Positions 34,429 through 44,317 of a stretch of 64,000 bases of DNA are shown one piece after another; position 1 is the first letter of the stretch, and every line of letters begins with the position of its first letter. Source of the stretch: Holosporales bacterium (lineage in GTDB: Bacteria > Pseudomonadota > Alphaproteobacteria > RUG11792). The notes below the pieces were generated by a model, which made no database searches, was not told the DNA's origin, and worked only from the letters and a program-made list of their open reading frames with translations. The position numbers and the translations under genes were made by a program. The stretch spans positions 1 to 64,000 of the forward strand of contig JAISBP010000001.1 of the NCBI GenBank assembly GCA_031266135.1, written 5' to 3'.

Positions 34429-35712
34429 CTAAATTCCTCTTTTGAACCAAATAATCAATCTCTGCCAAAATGATTTTCGGTGTAAAGACTGACGCATTAT
34501 TATATTATCCTGGAGCTCCCCGAGGCAATATAAAACCAATCCAGATGCCGTGGCAAATGACGCCGTCTGGACGAAATCATGAGAACCAACGGTGCCGACA
34601 GGTTTCCCGAGCCGTACTGAGAGCTTATTGAAATAGCCCTTTGACGTTATCAGATCATTGAGGCCGGATATTCGGCTGCCTCCCCCCGTGAGGACTATCC
34701 TCTGGTATAATATTTTATCGGCATCGCATTCCTGTATATGACGCGTTATTAATTCCAGCATTTCCTCCAGGCGAGATACTATTATTGAATTCAGCATCCC
34801 CTTCGAGATGTTCTGGATGTGTTCTTCACCGTATTCGTCTATCCTTGAGACCAGGATCTGTTCTTCCTCATAATTCGGACCTTCCGGAGAAACACCGTAT
34901 AATATCTTCAGTCTTTCTGCATTGGATTTCGTGGTCCTCAATACCATCGCGATATCACTCGTTATATTCTGCCCACCGACTGGAATTGTTCCGAGATGCA
35001 ATAAAGTACCATCATTAATACAGCATATAGATGTGGTCGATCCACCGATATCGATCAGCGTAACACTCGATGAAATCTCGTCGTCCAGGAGGACTGAAAG
35101 CGCCGATGCATATGTCGAGCAAATAAATCCCTCAACGGAGATGTTATTTCGATTCAGGCAATTCTTTATATTCTTCAGGAATGAGGATTTGGCGAACATG
35201 ACGTGAAAAACCCCGGAGAGGACGTTACCGACCATCCTGATCGGATCATGAATCCCATCGTTTTCATCGATTGAATAAGAGACCGGGAAAATATGAACGA
35301 CCTCCATCGAGGAATCAGTATATTTCGAGGTATCAAAATTCATGAGGGAATTTATGTGGACATCATCGACCGGGAGCTGCCCAATTTCAACGGACGTCTC
35401 GATGGGTTGCGATTCGATGGCCCACGATGGAATTGCCACAAAAACGGACTTAATCGATTTTTGGGCCTCCTTTTCGGCGGCGAGGATCGCCCCCAGTATC
35501 GAATCCTCTAGCTCCTCGAGATTGACGATTGTCCTCTTTTTCATGCCCTTTGTCAGCTGATACCCAACACCGAGGACTCGAATACCATTCCCAGATACGA
35601 TGGATTTGTCGGCTCCTTTGCGTTCCCCCTTAGCGATCGCGGCACACACGGTATCGGTCCCCAAATCCAATACGGCCACTTCCTTCTTCAGGTCTATCAT
35701 CTTCCTAAACAC
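34429..35712 (-). CDS. ftsA: Cell division protein FtsA
   Basis: A 427-residue actin-fold ATPase that ties FtsZ to the membrane. Seen: phosphate-1 region AVLDLGTDTVCAAIA, VFVAIPSWAI, the 1C insert (about 85-165), VTLIDIGGSTTSICCI (phosphate 2) and RIVLTGGGSRISGL (adenosine motif). The C-terminal amphipathic membrane-targeting helix is KSFWQRLIIWFKRG. ATG 35712 or the ATG five codons later may be used. ftsQ and ftsZ, often adjacent, are not in the window. Confidence 0.95.
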   Translation of the reverse strand: MFRKMIDLKKEVAVLDLGTDTVCAAIAKGERKGADKSIVSGNGIRVLGVGYQLTKGMKKRTIVNLEELEDSILGAILAAEKEAQKSIKSVFVAIPSWAIESQPIETSVEIGQLPVDDVHINSLMNFDTSKYTDSSMEVVHIFPVSYSIDENDGIHDPIRMVGNVLSGVFHVMFAKSSFLKNIKNCLNRNNISVEGFICSTYASALSVLLDDEISSSVTLIDIGGSTTSICCINDGTLLHLGTIPVGGQNITSDIAMVLRTTKSNAERLKILYGVSPEGPNYEEEQILVSRIDEYGEEHIQNISKGMLNSIIVSRLEEMLELITRHIQECDADKILYQRIVLTGGGSRISGLNDLITSKGYFNKLSVRLGKPVGTVGSHDFVQTASFATASGLVLYCLGELQDNIIMRQSLHRKSFWQRLIIWFKRGI

Positions 35713-35883
35713 TCTCTCAGGATCTCAGAACAAAAAAACAATGATACAAACCGCTCGTTGACGATCATCGTACTATATATCACGATAATTATCTAGATCC
35801 TGCGGTAATTAACCAAAATTTAAGAAATTAGTAATACACTAGACAAAGGGAGCGGTATCTAGAAGAAAAAAGAGATACAAGAA

Positions 35884-36303
35884 ATGAAAAAAGTAATGAA
35901 AATTCTGATAGCTGGTAGCACGGCTCTGCTGGTTAGTAATGCTTGGAGCAGCGACGAATCTGAAAACAGTGCTCAAATATTACAAAAACTTGCAACTCTA
36001 AGCCGTGACATCGCTAAACTTAAACAGTTAATGGGAGGCATGGGTAATGCCACGTCTAGTGCAGTTGGGAACTTGATAGCACTTTTCAATGCTACGGTCG
36101 CTCATACTAATGAGGTTCTAGGAGACTTAAAGGAGAAGTGTACCGGTCATGTCCGCTTCGTGTACCGAGATGGAACCTGCGAGTTGGTGCCAATGTTGGC
36201 GATCAAGGGAGCAAAAGTCCCCGACCCAGCCCTGCCCAGAGACATTCACGAAGCCCAAATAATGATTGCAGCTGGGAAAGGAAATGCGTCTTCTCATAGC
36301 TAG
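35884..36303 (+). CDS. Small exported protein of unknown function
   Basis: A 139-residue protein with a signal peptide (MKKVMKILIAGSTALLVSNAWS, then SDESEN). The mature chain is largely helical (a heptad-like segment at about 30-80) with a Cys pair (KCTGHVRFVYRDGTC). No family recognised. It ends eight bases before an IS630-type transposase relic, hinting that it may have travelled with an insertion sequence. Confidence 0.65.
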   Translation: MKKVMKILIAGSTALLVSNAWSSDESENSAQILQKLATLSRDIAKLKQLMGGMGNATSSAVGNLIALFNATVAHTNEVLGDLKEKCTGHVRFVYRDGTCELVPMLAIKGAKVPDPALPRDIHEAQIMIAAGKGNASSHS

Positions 36304-36310
36304 CAGAAAG

Positions 36311-36498
36311 CCTCCTTATAGTCTCTTGGATTAAGTCCTGTAGAACGACGACAGTACATAAAGGACAAAGTGATAAAAAACAGAGTATATGAATGCCTAA
36401 TAGATCTTGAAGAAGTAGTATCAGAGCATATTGTAGCTTTAGATGCGCAGACCATTCAATCTGTCTGTCATATCAATTATCTGGCTCATTATTTATGA
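36311..36498 (+). pseudogene. IS630-type transposase C-terminal relic
   Basis: Translated in two frames it reads PPYS, then after small indels SPVERRQYIKDKVIKNRVYE and a helical tail ending HINYLAHYL-stop. This matches the C-terminal PPYSPELNPVE...W..IK pattern of IS630/Tc1-type transposases, which carries the last catalytic Glu. The rest of the gene and the IS ends are missing. It shows past insertion-sequence activity next to the exported gene at 35884. Confidence 0.65.
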
Positions 36499-36532
36499 GA
36501 TTTGGTATAACATCCTTATTTACTACAACAAT

Positions 36533-36661
36533 AGAGTTCTTTCGTAACCTTCAGAATCAGAATTATTGGAAGGAGACACGGAGCACAGAACCGCAGCGTA
36601 CTTGAGTGTACATGAGAATTCGAGCACCGAATCTGAGTGTGGAGAGTTACGAAAGAACTCT
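36533..36661 (+). repeat. Repeat C copy 4 (129 bp)
   Basis: Perfect 12-base ends AGAGTTCTTTCG / CGAAAGAACTCT. Length is 43 codons. The interior gives the family frame (PSESELLEGDTEHRTAAYLS) with one stop near the left end. Confidence 0.88.
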
Positions 36662-36783
36662 AATGAATCCGACTGTCCATTTAACTAATGTATTCATCTA
36701 TTATTCTCTTTCTATTACTTTAGTTATTGTTTTCACGGCATCATCATATACTTAATCGCGCAATAATACAAACTTATTTATGA

Positions 36784-37974
36784 TTACTCTCTAGATAATA
36801 AACGGCATCGTGATAATTTATCGAATACGATTGCCATGGCGCCGTTCCCGGCTACATTACACGCCGTGATGATGGGGTCGAACAGGACGTATAGTGCCGT
36901 CACTAGGGCCAGCATCTCCGATGACATCCCCAAATAATTCTGCATGACGGGGAGCATGACGAGGACTCCACCGCCCGGGACGGCCGCCACTGCAAACTTG
37001 GCCAGCACGAAATGGAGGGCGAATAATAGGTACGTCGTCATGGTGGGGATCCCCATCTCGAACGATGACATAACAGATATCGCTATCATCGGAATGAAGA
37101 AACAGTCGCCGACGAGGTGGATATTGACGGTCGACGGAATGATTACATCGGCATTACTCTTCTTTTTCACATTCTCTTCGGCGGCCTTAATGGAGAGTGG
37201 CAACGCCGATGCGCTGGACATCGATCCGAAAGCCGTCACCGTCGCCGGCAATATATTCTTCAAATAAAAAATGAATTTCGAAAATTTACAGCGGGAGAGG
37301 AGGAAGTACTGCAACAATACGAACCCATAGGCCAACACAATAAACGCTATCAATATCTGCAGATATTGCTCGAATATTTGAATTAGTATTCCATCGTGTT
37401 GCAGCTTCAGTGCCGTCCCCGCTATGAAAAACGGCATAATTGGGATGAGGATTTTGAAGTATACCTTCGTGAAGCGTTCTGAATACCCAGCGAGTGTCGC
37501 CGCGAAATTCCGATTCACGAAGTAGAGGAGGAGGCCAATGATGACCCCAGAACACAACGCCACATCATTCGACACTATATTTTTCAGAGAAAACTCAAAG
37601 GCGGGAGAGAGGGCATCGGCCACAGACATATCGTGGTGCTGTATCCGTGAAATACCTCCACATAAATTCGTCATCTTTATTGATGCCACATAAGAAAGCA
37701 GTGTATTCATGAAGTTCGAACAACATACCAATGGGATGATGATCAGGATATACTTCATGGCCTTATCCCCGAGACGGACTATCGATCCATAGACGAGGGC
37801 CAAGATGATGAATGGTAGCGAGAAGATGAGGCAGTCCTTAATGGCCAGACTAATGGCATATAAAAAGGATTGTACCGAATAGGGGAGGACTGAACAGAAA
37901 CACAGAGAAAATATGAGGATACAAAGGAACAGAAGAGGAATCAACGAATGCTTAATCCTCTTACACCAACTCAT
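36784..37974 (-). CDS. Dicarboxylate/amino acid:cation symporter (DAACS)
   Basis: A 396-residue membrane protein of the GltP/SstT family with eight or so membrane segments. Hairpin motifs are visible: the serine-rich loop FGSMSSASALPLSIKAA and HP2 region AVPGGGVLVMLPVMQNYLG, plus DPIITACNVAGNGAMAI in TM8. Substrates in the family include glutamate, aspartate, C4-dicarboxylates and serine; the exact one is unclear. It follows rpsI with one base between, so it is probably co-transcribed with rplM-rpsI. Uptake of amino acids or dicarboxylates fits a host-dependent life. Confidence 0.85.
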   Translation of the reverse strand: MSWCKRIKHSLIPLLFLCILIFSLCFCSVLPYSVQSFLYAISLAIKDCLIFSLPFIILALVYGSIVRLGDKAMKYILIIIPLVCCSNFMNTLLSYVASIKMTNLCGGISRIQHHDMSVADALSPAFEFSLKNIVSNDVALCSGVIIGLLLYFVNRNFAATLAGYSERFTKVYFKILIPIMPFFIAGTALKLQHDGILIQIFEQYLQILIAFIVLAYGFVLLQYFLLSRCKFSKFIFYLKNILPATVTAFGSMSSASALPLSIKAAEENVKKKSNADVIIPSTVNIHLVGDCFFIPMIAISVMSSFEMGIPTMTTYLLFALHFVLAKFAVAAVPGGGVLVMLPVMQNYLGMSSEMLALVTALYVLFDPIITACNVAGNGAMAIVFDKLSRCRLLSRE

Positions 37975-37975
37975 A

Positions 37976-38437
37976 TTACCTCTTGGAGAACTGGAATCTC
38001 CGGCGAGCCTTCCGGTGCCCGTATTTCTTTCTTTCGACGATTCTGGAATCGCGAGTTAGGAAGCCAGCCTGTTTCAGGATCCTGTGCAGATCGGGTTCGA
38101 AAGCATCGAGGGCCTTGCTGATGCCGTGCCGAATGGCTCCGGCTTGCCCCGATAGACCACCACCAGTGACCGTGCAGAATACATCGTATTGCCCGTCTCG
38201 ACCGGCCATCGCCAATGGATGAGAAATCATCATCCGTAGAACGGCGCGTCCGAAATACTCCTGATGATCACGTCCGTTGATGGAAATCTTCCCGGGGCCT
38301 GGCTTAATCCATACCCGTGCGATGGCATTCTTCCTCTTACCGGTGGCGTAGGCCCTTCCATACGCATCCAGTTTACGTTCTCTGTTGATGGGTTGAGCCA
38401 CGGTCTCCGTGGCGGCCAAAACTTGACTATCAATCAC
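37976..38437 (-). CDS. rpsI: 30S ribosomal protein S9
   Basis: A 153-residue S9: the core starts at [20 protein letters not shown] (about residue 30) and ends in the conserved tail [18 protein letters not shown] that reaches the P site. The first 27 residues are an extension typical of alphaproteobacterial S9. Overlaps rplM by four bases. Confidence 0.96.
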   Translation of the reverse strand: MIDSQVLAATETVAQPINRERKLDAYGRAYATGKRKNAIARVWIKPGPGKISINGRDHQEYFGRAVLRMMISHPLAMAGRDGQYDVFCTVTGGGLSGQAGAIRHGISKALDAFEPDLHRILKQAGFLTRDSRIVERKKYGHRKARRRFQFSKR

Positions 38438-38904
38438 GCTACATCTCTCCGACTATTCTTAGCATTCAACTTTGCAATATCCAAAACTTCGGGGTTCTGA
38501 GCTGTATGAGGGTGCTCGGCACCTTTATATACCCTAAGCTTCGATAGGATCTTCCGGCTGATGGGGCCCTTAGACATCATCCTCCTGACGGCGTTCGTCA
38601 CGGCCCTGTCGGACCTTGGCTCATCCAGCAACTGCCTCATACTGCGCTCCTTGATGCCCCCTGGATATCCCGTGTGCCAGTAATACTTCTTGTCATCCAG
38701 TTTATTTCCCGTCAGCAAGACCTTGTCAGCGTTTATCACGATGACGTGATCCCCACAATCGACATGCGGAGAAAAGAATGGCTTACCCTTACCGCGAAGG
38801 ATGTTGGATATCAATACGGCCATCCTACCGAGGACGACTCCTTCTGCATCTATCAGTATCCATTTTCTTTCGACATCAGAACCCCTGACAAACGACGTAC
38901 TCAT
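38434..38904 (-). CDS. rplM: 50S ribosomal protein L13
   Basis: A 156-residue L13: [53 protein letters not shown] and [14 protein letters not shown] are all family motifs. First gene of rplM-rpsI-symporter. Confidence 0.96.
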   Translation of the reverse strand: MSTSFVRGSDVERKWILIDAEGVVLGRMAVLISNILRGKGKPFFSPHVDCGDHVIVINADKVLLTGNKLDDKKYYWHTGYPGGIKERSMRQLLDEPRSDRAVTNAVRRMMSKGPISRKILSKLRVYKGAEHPHTAQNPEVLDIAKLNAKNSRRDVA

Positions 38905-39312
38905 ATCTTCTTCATACTCTAAATTACGTAATTAATCTAACGTGATGCTAACACAGGATTAGGTTAGTTTCAAGAATTCTGTTGAGGCGCATTATTCAGT
39001 CAACAGGGCTAAATCCTAGAGTGCGTCTTATCTCCACCATAACCAATTATCCACGTTAAATTTATGGAGTCATTAACGTTTTATTAAGTGAAACATGGTA
39101 GTATCCCGGGTGGGTGGGGGTCGGCGGCGGTGTATACGAAAATAGCATAAAAACATTAAGAATACGTTAATTTTTGGAAAATATTTCCCGTGAAACAAAA
39201 AATATTCAAACAAAATAAAAGGAATTAATTAGATAATTATATTGCAGAATACAAGTAAAATAGGATAATATTAAACTAGAGATATAAACAAATGATAGGG
39301 AGGACGTTTGAA
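38905..39312. other. Divergent intergenic region with repeat A
   Basis: Between rplM and the exported gene. Repeat A copy 5 lies in the middle. The 15-base word CAGGGCTAAATCCTA at about 39004 recurs near 54183. Confidence 0.45.
39073..39170 (-). repeat. Repeat A copy 5 (98 bp)
   Basis: TTAACGTTTTATTAAG at the left and ACGTTAA at the right, GGGTGGGTGGGGGTCGGCGG core, same 98-bp length as copies 3, 4 and 6. Confidence 0.88.
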
Positions 39313-40356
39313 ATGATACGTAATCCAAGGTCAACAACTGCGATAGTGTTGAGTATCATCGCTATCCTAGTCGGGCAATCAGCTCTCGGGGCCGTTCGGG
39401 GACCCAACGGAGAACCGCCGTATAGACTCCTCTCAAGGGATTATCTGGAAGCAGCAGCTCCCACATGTCATCAGGATTTTGTGCAGAGCGAGGCTAAACG
39501 AAAAAAGGCGGCAGAAGCTGCTGCCCGAAGAGGCTTACCTGTAGAAGAATACGTGGCGCGACACGAACCCCCGCCCACACTCCCAACTCATTGGAAATCG
39601 GGTGAGATTCTCAGAAGAATTATAGCCTTTCACCCTCCGACAGCAGGGCGGGTTTCAGATGCAGTGGGAACGGTGGTGATCCTCCCACCAGAGATCGTTC
39701 AAGCCATGGACACGATACACCTGGACCCGTCCGCAAAAAAAGCCCTAGCCCTCGTAGACTTGGTAGTCGGACAAATGGGAGAGCTATTCCTCGACGCCTT
39801 TGTGGACGAACTGTGGTACTGGAAGTGCACTGGTACCTTCCACAGAGTACGCGAAGAACCACTCATGACTTTGAGAGTTCTCTCCGGGAAGAAACGTTCA
39901 GTAATCGGAGCTGGTCCCAAACTTACCGAAAAGGAGATCAGGCAGCTTCTCTCCAACATCGCCCAAAATCCCGATAGACTTAATCCCAGTCCAGAAAACC
40001 CACATCTACCAGTTTGGGCAGTAGAGATGGAAAAAGGCTATCCAAAGGCAGGAATCCCAACAGATTTTACAGCACGAGATTTGTCAGTGGAGTTGAATGC
40101 GCTACTGGAGAATCCAGATGCAGAAATTATAGTTCAAACGTTTCCATTATTATTCCGGGTAGTAGAAACTAGCACACCATTCACTCGATCCCTGCGAGCA
40201 GCGTTGAGCCACCAAGTAACAGTCGGCTTACCTCCCCCACCTCCGGTAAAACGTGAAAAACGTCCTCCGCCGCCTCAACGTCCGAAGAAGGTGACCACGG
40301 GTAACCCAGTTCCACAGATACAGCCTGACCGTCCAGCCTCAGGCTATACCGACTGA
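39313..40356 (+). CDS. Exported protein with proline-rich basic C-terminus
   Basis: A 347-residue protein. The ATG at 39313 is chosen because GGGAGG lies seven bases before it and it is followed by a signal peptide (MIRNPRSTTAIVLSIIAILV, cleavage near SALGA); a longer frame starts seven codons earlier. The middle is helix-rich (AKRKKAAEAAARRGLPVEEY). From about residue 310 the chain is proline- and lysine-rich (PPPPPVKREKRPPPPQRPKK). No family recognised. Similar basic, proline-rich tails occur on the exported proteins at 9198 and 52828. Confidence 0.65.
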   Translation: MIRNPRSTTAIVLSIIAILVGQSALGAVRGPNGEPPYRLLSRDYLEAAAPTCHQDFVQSEAKRKKAAEAAARRGLPVEEYVARHEPPPTLPTHWKSGEILRRIIAFHPPTAGRVSDAVGTVVILPPEIVQAMDTIHLDPSAKKALALVDLVVGQMGELFLDAFVDELWYWKCTGTFHRVREEPLMTLRVLSGKKRSVIGAGPKLTEKEIRQLLSNIAQNPDRLNPSPENPHLPVWAVEMEKGYPKAGIPTDFTARDLSVELNALLENPDAEIIVQTFPLLFRVVETSTPFTRSLRAALSHQVTVGLPPPPPVKREKRPPPPQRPKKVTTGNPVPQIQPDRPASGYTD

Positions 40357-40413
40357 TTCTTTTGGGTAGATCTATCTATATTTGAAAGTCTATAACGGAT
40401 CTTGAATACGCTT

Positions 40414-40455
40414 GTAACAAACCACTTCCAGCTAATGCCGGGAGTAGTTTGTTAC
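40414..40455. terminator. Stem-loop, possible bidirectional terminator
   Basis: GTAACAAACCACT pairs with AGTAGTTTGTTAC (one mismatch) around a loop of about 16 bases, 58 bases after the stop of the exported gene. No strong T run follows. Confidence 0.35.
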
Positions 40456-40557
40456 TATAACATAGGAATGGAATAATCAGAGAGCTTTTGCTGTTACATG
40501 GCGTTTAGTTGGAGTCCAATATTCGGTATAATCACGATTTCGCTAGATCTGTACAAA

Positions 40558-40663
40558 TATACTCGTTCCATTTCAGAACCATAATATTTTTTACCTTAAT
40601 AATGCTGGATTTCAAGCATTCATAGCGCTTAATTTTACGCGGTTACAAAGTAGAGCGAGTATA
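40558..40663. repeat. Repeat B copy 2 (106 bp)
   Basis: Ends TATACTCGTTCCATTT and AAAGTAGAGCGAGTATA; the interior shares AATAATGCTGGATTTCAAGC with the other copies. Same length as copy 3. Confidence 0.85.
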
Positions 40664-40666
40664 GTA

Positions 40667-42028
40667 TTAATAAACCGATTTATCAGCATTTTCTAATACC
40701 TCCGATACTCCATCCTGGAAGTGGATAACATATCCATTATTCTTTGAGCTCTCGAAATCTAGTTTGGTTTCGATTGTCTTGCCTCCGATGTCCGTGAGAA
40801 AACAAAACCCTTTCGATAGGATCTTTTTGAATGATCCCTGCTCCAGGCGATCTCCAAGCACCTTCAGGGTCTGCCGATACTGCACCATAAAATACTCCGT
40901 CCTTTTCATGATGGTATGCTGAATAGTTTCATATCGTTGTTTTTTCAAGGTTATATATTGATTTAAGCCAGTAATTCTCTTACTTTCCAATTTTATCGAT
41001 TCTTTTTGAAGGTAATTACTAATCAATATTAAAAATCTAGAAATTTTATCGTCGAACCTTTGGCGGATAGCCATCAATACGAACTGTGCCGAAATGAGAT
41101 GTTTAATCGAATTGGCAAGCCTCGTCTTCATCTCCCTTAAAATACCTATGAGTAACGCCTCCATCTTCGTGCGTAGGTCAATGATCCTCAGCTTAATATC
41201 CGCCAAGACTGGAGTTATTAATTCGATGGCGGCGGTTGGAGTCGGTGCCCTCAGATCTGAGGCATAGTCTATGAGGGTCGTATCTGTTTCGTGCCCAATC
41301 GCCGAAACGACGGGGATCGAGCTATCGTAGACTGCCCTAATGACGGCCTCCTCATTGAATGGCATGAGATCCTCGATGCTGCCACCCCCCCTAGCCACTA
41401 TCAACACATCTGGCCTCTTTTCCACCATAAAATTAAATCCACGGATTGCGTTGACGATTTGCTCGGGGGCCAATGCACCCTGAACATTGACGGGCCATAC
41501 GACGACGTCGCAGAATGGATACCTATCCTCTAGGCGATGTCTCATATCCTGCAGGACGGCCCCGGTTTTGGAGGTAATGATACCGATAGTTTTGGGAAAT
41601 TTTGGAATCTCTCTCTTTCTATCGAAATATCCAAGGGATGCAAAGTGTTTTCTCCGCTCATTGATGAGCTTTAGGAGGGCACCTTCCCCGGACATGCTGG
41701 CCTCTTCTATGATGAACTGGTATTGCGATCTCGCGGAATACGTCGTCACTCTGCCGCGGGCTATGATCTCCATCCCATCTTCCAGTGGGAAACTCACTTT
41801 TGTTCCACGCCAACAGATGGCATTTATGACGGATTCATCATCTTTGAGGCATAGGTATGTGTGCCCAGATGAGTGCTTTTTTACACCGGAGACTTCACCT
41901 TGAAGTTTAATTGATGAATAGTCCTTCTCGACTGTACTTTTAATGGCGGAGGATAGTTCGGATACCGTGAGCACCTTTTCTTCATCGAATATTTGAAGCA
42001 AATAATTATGAGCTGTATTGTCCAACAT
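40667..42028 (-). CDS. xseA: Exodeoxyribonuclease VII large subunit
   Basis: A 453-residue subunit of the single-strand-specific exonuclease VII. N-terminal OB fold (VSELSSAIKSTVEKDYSSIKLQGEVSG...GHTYLCLKD), catalytic domain with PKTIGIITSKTGAVLQDM, RGGGSIEDLMPFNEE and SAIGHETDTTLIDYASD, then a long coiled coil. The GGG motif is coded by seven consecutive G and remains in frame. xseB is not nearby. Confidence 0.95.
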   Translation of the reverse strand: MLDNTAHNYLLQIFDEEKVLTVSELSSAIKSTVEKDYSSIKLQGEVSGVKKHSSGHTYLCLKDDESVINAICWRGTKVSFPLEDGMEIIARGRVTTYSARSQYQFIIEEASMSGEGALLKLINERRKHFASLGYFDRKREIPKFPKTIGIITSKTGAVLQDMRHRLEDRYPFCDVVVWPVNVQGALAPEQIVNAIRGFNFMVEKRPDVLIVARGGGSIEDLMPFNEEAVIRAVYDSSIPVVSAIGHETDTTLIDYASDLRAPTPTAAIELITPVLADIKLRIIDLRTKMEALLIGILREMKTRLANSIKHLISAQFVLMAIRQRFDDKISRFLILISNYLQKESIKLESKRITGLNQYITLKKQRYETIQHTIMKRTEYFMVQYRQTLKVLGDRLEQGSFKKILSKGFCFLTDIGGKTIETKLDFESSKNNGYVIHFQDGVSEVLENADKSVY

Positions 42029-42046
42029 GACTCTTCGAGAAGAAAA

Positions 42047-42123
42047 TGGTGGGCCCTGTAGGACTCGAACCTACGACAACTCCGTTATGAGCGGAGGGTT
42101 CTGACCAACTGAACTAAAGGCCC
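42047..42123 (-). tRNA. tRNA with CAT anticodon (probably Ile2, else Met)
   Basis: Minus-strand cloverleaf: acceptor GGGCCTT/AGGGCCC, D arm with AGTTGGTCAG, anticodon stem CTCCG/CGGAG with loop CTCATAA, T arm CCTAC-type with GTTCGAGTC, 3' ACCA. The lack of an initiator mismatch excludes tRNA-fMet. General resemblance favours the lysidine-modified Ile2 tRNA, but elongator Met cannot be excluded. Confidence 0.9.
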
Positions 42124-42438
42124 GTTACTGCCGTATGAGTATACGAAATAACTTCATGAAAAGCTATTTTTAAAAAAACACTTCCAAACAGCCCAAAAAT
42201 AGTGTATAAATATAAAATAAGGGGTAATATTTAAAATAAAAAGAGAGGAAGATGCCGAATTCAAGCTGAAGAACGGTAAGCTTCAAACAAAAGAATCGGG
42301 GAGATCCAAGATATTCAATTATTTATCAATAGATATTCCAAACCAACAGAATGCGGTAGCGTAATTTCGACAGGCTAGGGATGCTAATCCATCCAAGCCA
42401 TAGCTTAAAGCCCAACACAACAATAAAAGGAGAATCAA
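42124..42438. other. Intergenic region before interrupted exported gene
   Basis: No supported gene. A 49-codon open stretch (around 42221-42364, reading EDAEFKLKNGKLQTKESGRS) lacks a usual start codon and may be a fragment. Confidence 0.35.
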
Positions 42439-43984
42439 ATGAAAATAATTCAACTATTGGTAATATCAATGTTTAGCATCAACGTCGCGGCTATTGCGGC
42501 TGAGGGGGGGGGGGGGCAAAGAACCGTCTAACGACCGTCCACAGCCCTCCGATCCCACTCGGATGACCATCGAGGAACTTGCGCGCGCATACGCCACCGA
42601 TGCGATTTTACGCAAAAGGGCTGGATCAGGGGTGGGTAAGGGTCCACAGACGCGGGATGAGAGGCCCGTTCTTGTGCGCCTTGCCGCGAAACTAGGGGAG
42701 GTTGCTTTCCCTTGGTGGGTTGATGGGCCCCACCTTAGGTTTATTCGGGCGGTCACTTCTATGGGTTGTGAGTGGTTTGATGTGGATCGGACTATTTTTG
42801 ACGCTTGCCTGGGATTTGGCGTGGACGGTCGCCGGGAGTATGACCTGCTAACAGCCCGGGTCCGGGAAGCTGCGAAAGAGGTATTCCAGGCGAGAATCTC
42901 GGCCTTAGCTCGGATGGGAATATTACTTAAGTTGGTTGCGAACACCATCTATGGGCGTGATGACCCGGACAATTCCTATCAATTGCTTCTGTTGTGGGCT
43001 AACGTGCAGTTTGGCTCCGGAATAGGAGTGAAACCCGGTATACGGAATGCCGCTGCATTGGCTATGGCAGCCGATCCATTATTGACACCTAACGATGTAC
43101 GTCCATGTGTCGAAAATCTAGAAGCAGGGTTTGACGAGGCGGTGATCGAGTACGAACAATATCAGGCCCCGCCATATCTTGATGGGCCGAGTCCTGCATG
43201 GCTCCCTCACTCCGTGCCTTATGATGCTTACCATTTTATGCCTAGGCATCCCGGCTTGGATCCAAAGGCCGTCGCGGATGTGGTCAAGCTAGTGTTGCTT
43301 GAACAGAGGAAAATAGATGAAGTACCCGGATTAAAAGATTTTTGGATAAGAGGGGCCCTTCCCTTTTACTTTCCTACGACTGTTATGGATATTCCACTCA
43401 TACTGAAGAGACTGGATGTGTGCTTAATGGAGGTATGTGAGGAACAGGGGGCTGGGCCGGAAATTTATGAAACACTGGCTTTTGAATTACGACTTCGCCT
43501 AGGACATGATTTGCATTTGCCTGGGCTGGGGATAGAAGGGTTTGCAGTTGTACCAAGATTATTGTTTAACAGGGCTTCCTGGCCTCGACTATTGGATACT
43601 TTGGTTCGCCTCTTCCGCAACTACGACCCGTCGTTTAACACGGTGTTGGAACAAGTGGCTATTGTTCAGTATCTAACTGGAGAAAATCCGTTGAAAATCG
43701 ATCATGCTGAGGAATATTCCAAAAAAACTGCTTGGAAGCGGAGGGGAGTCAACAAAATCATGAGCTTGTTGCAGGCCAAAGTAGACAAAATACCGCTAGT
43801 AATAGGGCGATTGGACGATTTCCTGGATCTGCACGAGTCAGTTCTAAGTTATCACCGTAGAGAACAACCTGACAGTCCGGGATCAGGATTAATTCCACCA
43901 ATCACACCGTGGGTGTCTAAGAAGGTGATTTCTGCCCATGGTAAGGAAGAACCTCTCTCTGCAACACCGGTGCATGCCGACTAA
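42439..43984 (+). pseudogene. Exported protein interrupted at a G13 tract
   Basis: AAAGGAG precedes the ATG at 42439, which begins a clean signal peptide MKIIQLLVISMFSINVAAIA followed by AE. Thirteen G then follow and the frame ends five codons later (CAA AGA ACC GTC TAA). With twelve or fifteen G the reading passes into GGGGKEPSNDRPQPSDP and stays open for about 490 residues to 43984. The long part alone (42494 on) would need a TTG start inside the signal-peptide region and would not be exported. The mature part is helix-rich with no family I recognise (FWIRGALPFYFPTTVMDIPL, RLLFNRASWPRLLDTLVRLF). The 5' half is strikingly GC-rich for this region. The exact placement of the tract makes phase variation (currently OFF) more likely than decay. 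Confidence 0.75.
42504..42516 (+). repeat. Poly-G tract (13 G) at signal-peptide junction
   Basis: Longest uninterrupted homopolymer within a gene of this window. The frame is restored by loss of one or gain of two G. Confidence 0.9.
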
Positions 43985-44001
43985 TGGATTGTCTGATATC
44001 A

Positions 44002-44146
44002 ATCTTCTTCCCAAACTCTTCAGAAGCAGTCTTCTGCCTCGTCGATCCAGTACTTAAATCCTCATGTACGCTCAAGTACACTCCGGTTCTGCGTATCGGA
44101 TCTTCTTCTATAAGAACTGATTCTGAAGGTTTGTGATAAGAAGTCT
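44002..44146 (-). repeat. Repeat C copy 5 (about 145 bp)
   Basis: Read on the minus strand it begins AGACTTCTTATCACAAACC, contains TTCAGAATCAG, CGCAGAACCGGAGTGTACTT and CATGAGGATTTAAGTAC, and ends near GGGAAGAAGAT. The family frame is open: KPSESVLIEEDPIRRTGVYL and on to STGSTRQKTASEEFG. Confidence 0.8.
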
Positions 44147-44317
44147 ACTAGGTTGACTATAGATCATACTCGACGTAGATATGTCCATAATTTTATCCTC
44201 TTAAATATTATGAGCGCTCTAGTAGCATATCAGCTCTTACCAAAGAAGCCTTCTGTTGGATTTGCGGCTCTCAATAATCTTGGATGTATCTGACATCTTA
44301 TACGAAACTGAGGTTAA

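Larger units (their letters stand above)
36304..36783. other. Intergenic region with IS relic and repeat C
   Basis: Contains the IS630-type fragment and repeat C copy 4; otherwise AT-rich with no gene. Confidence 0.5.
40357..40666. other. Convergent intergenic region
   Basis: Contains a stem-loop (40414-40455) and repeat B copy 2 that reaches to within three bases of the xseA stop. Confidence 0.5.
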
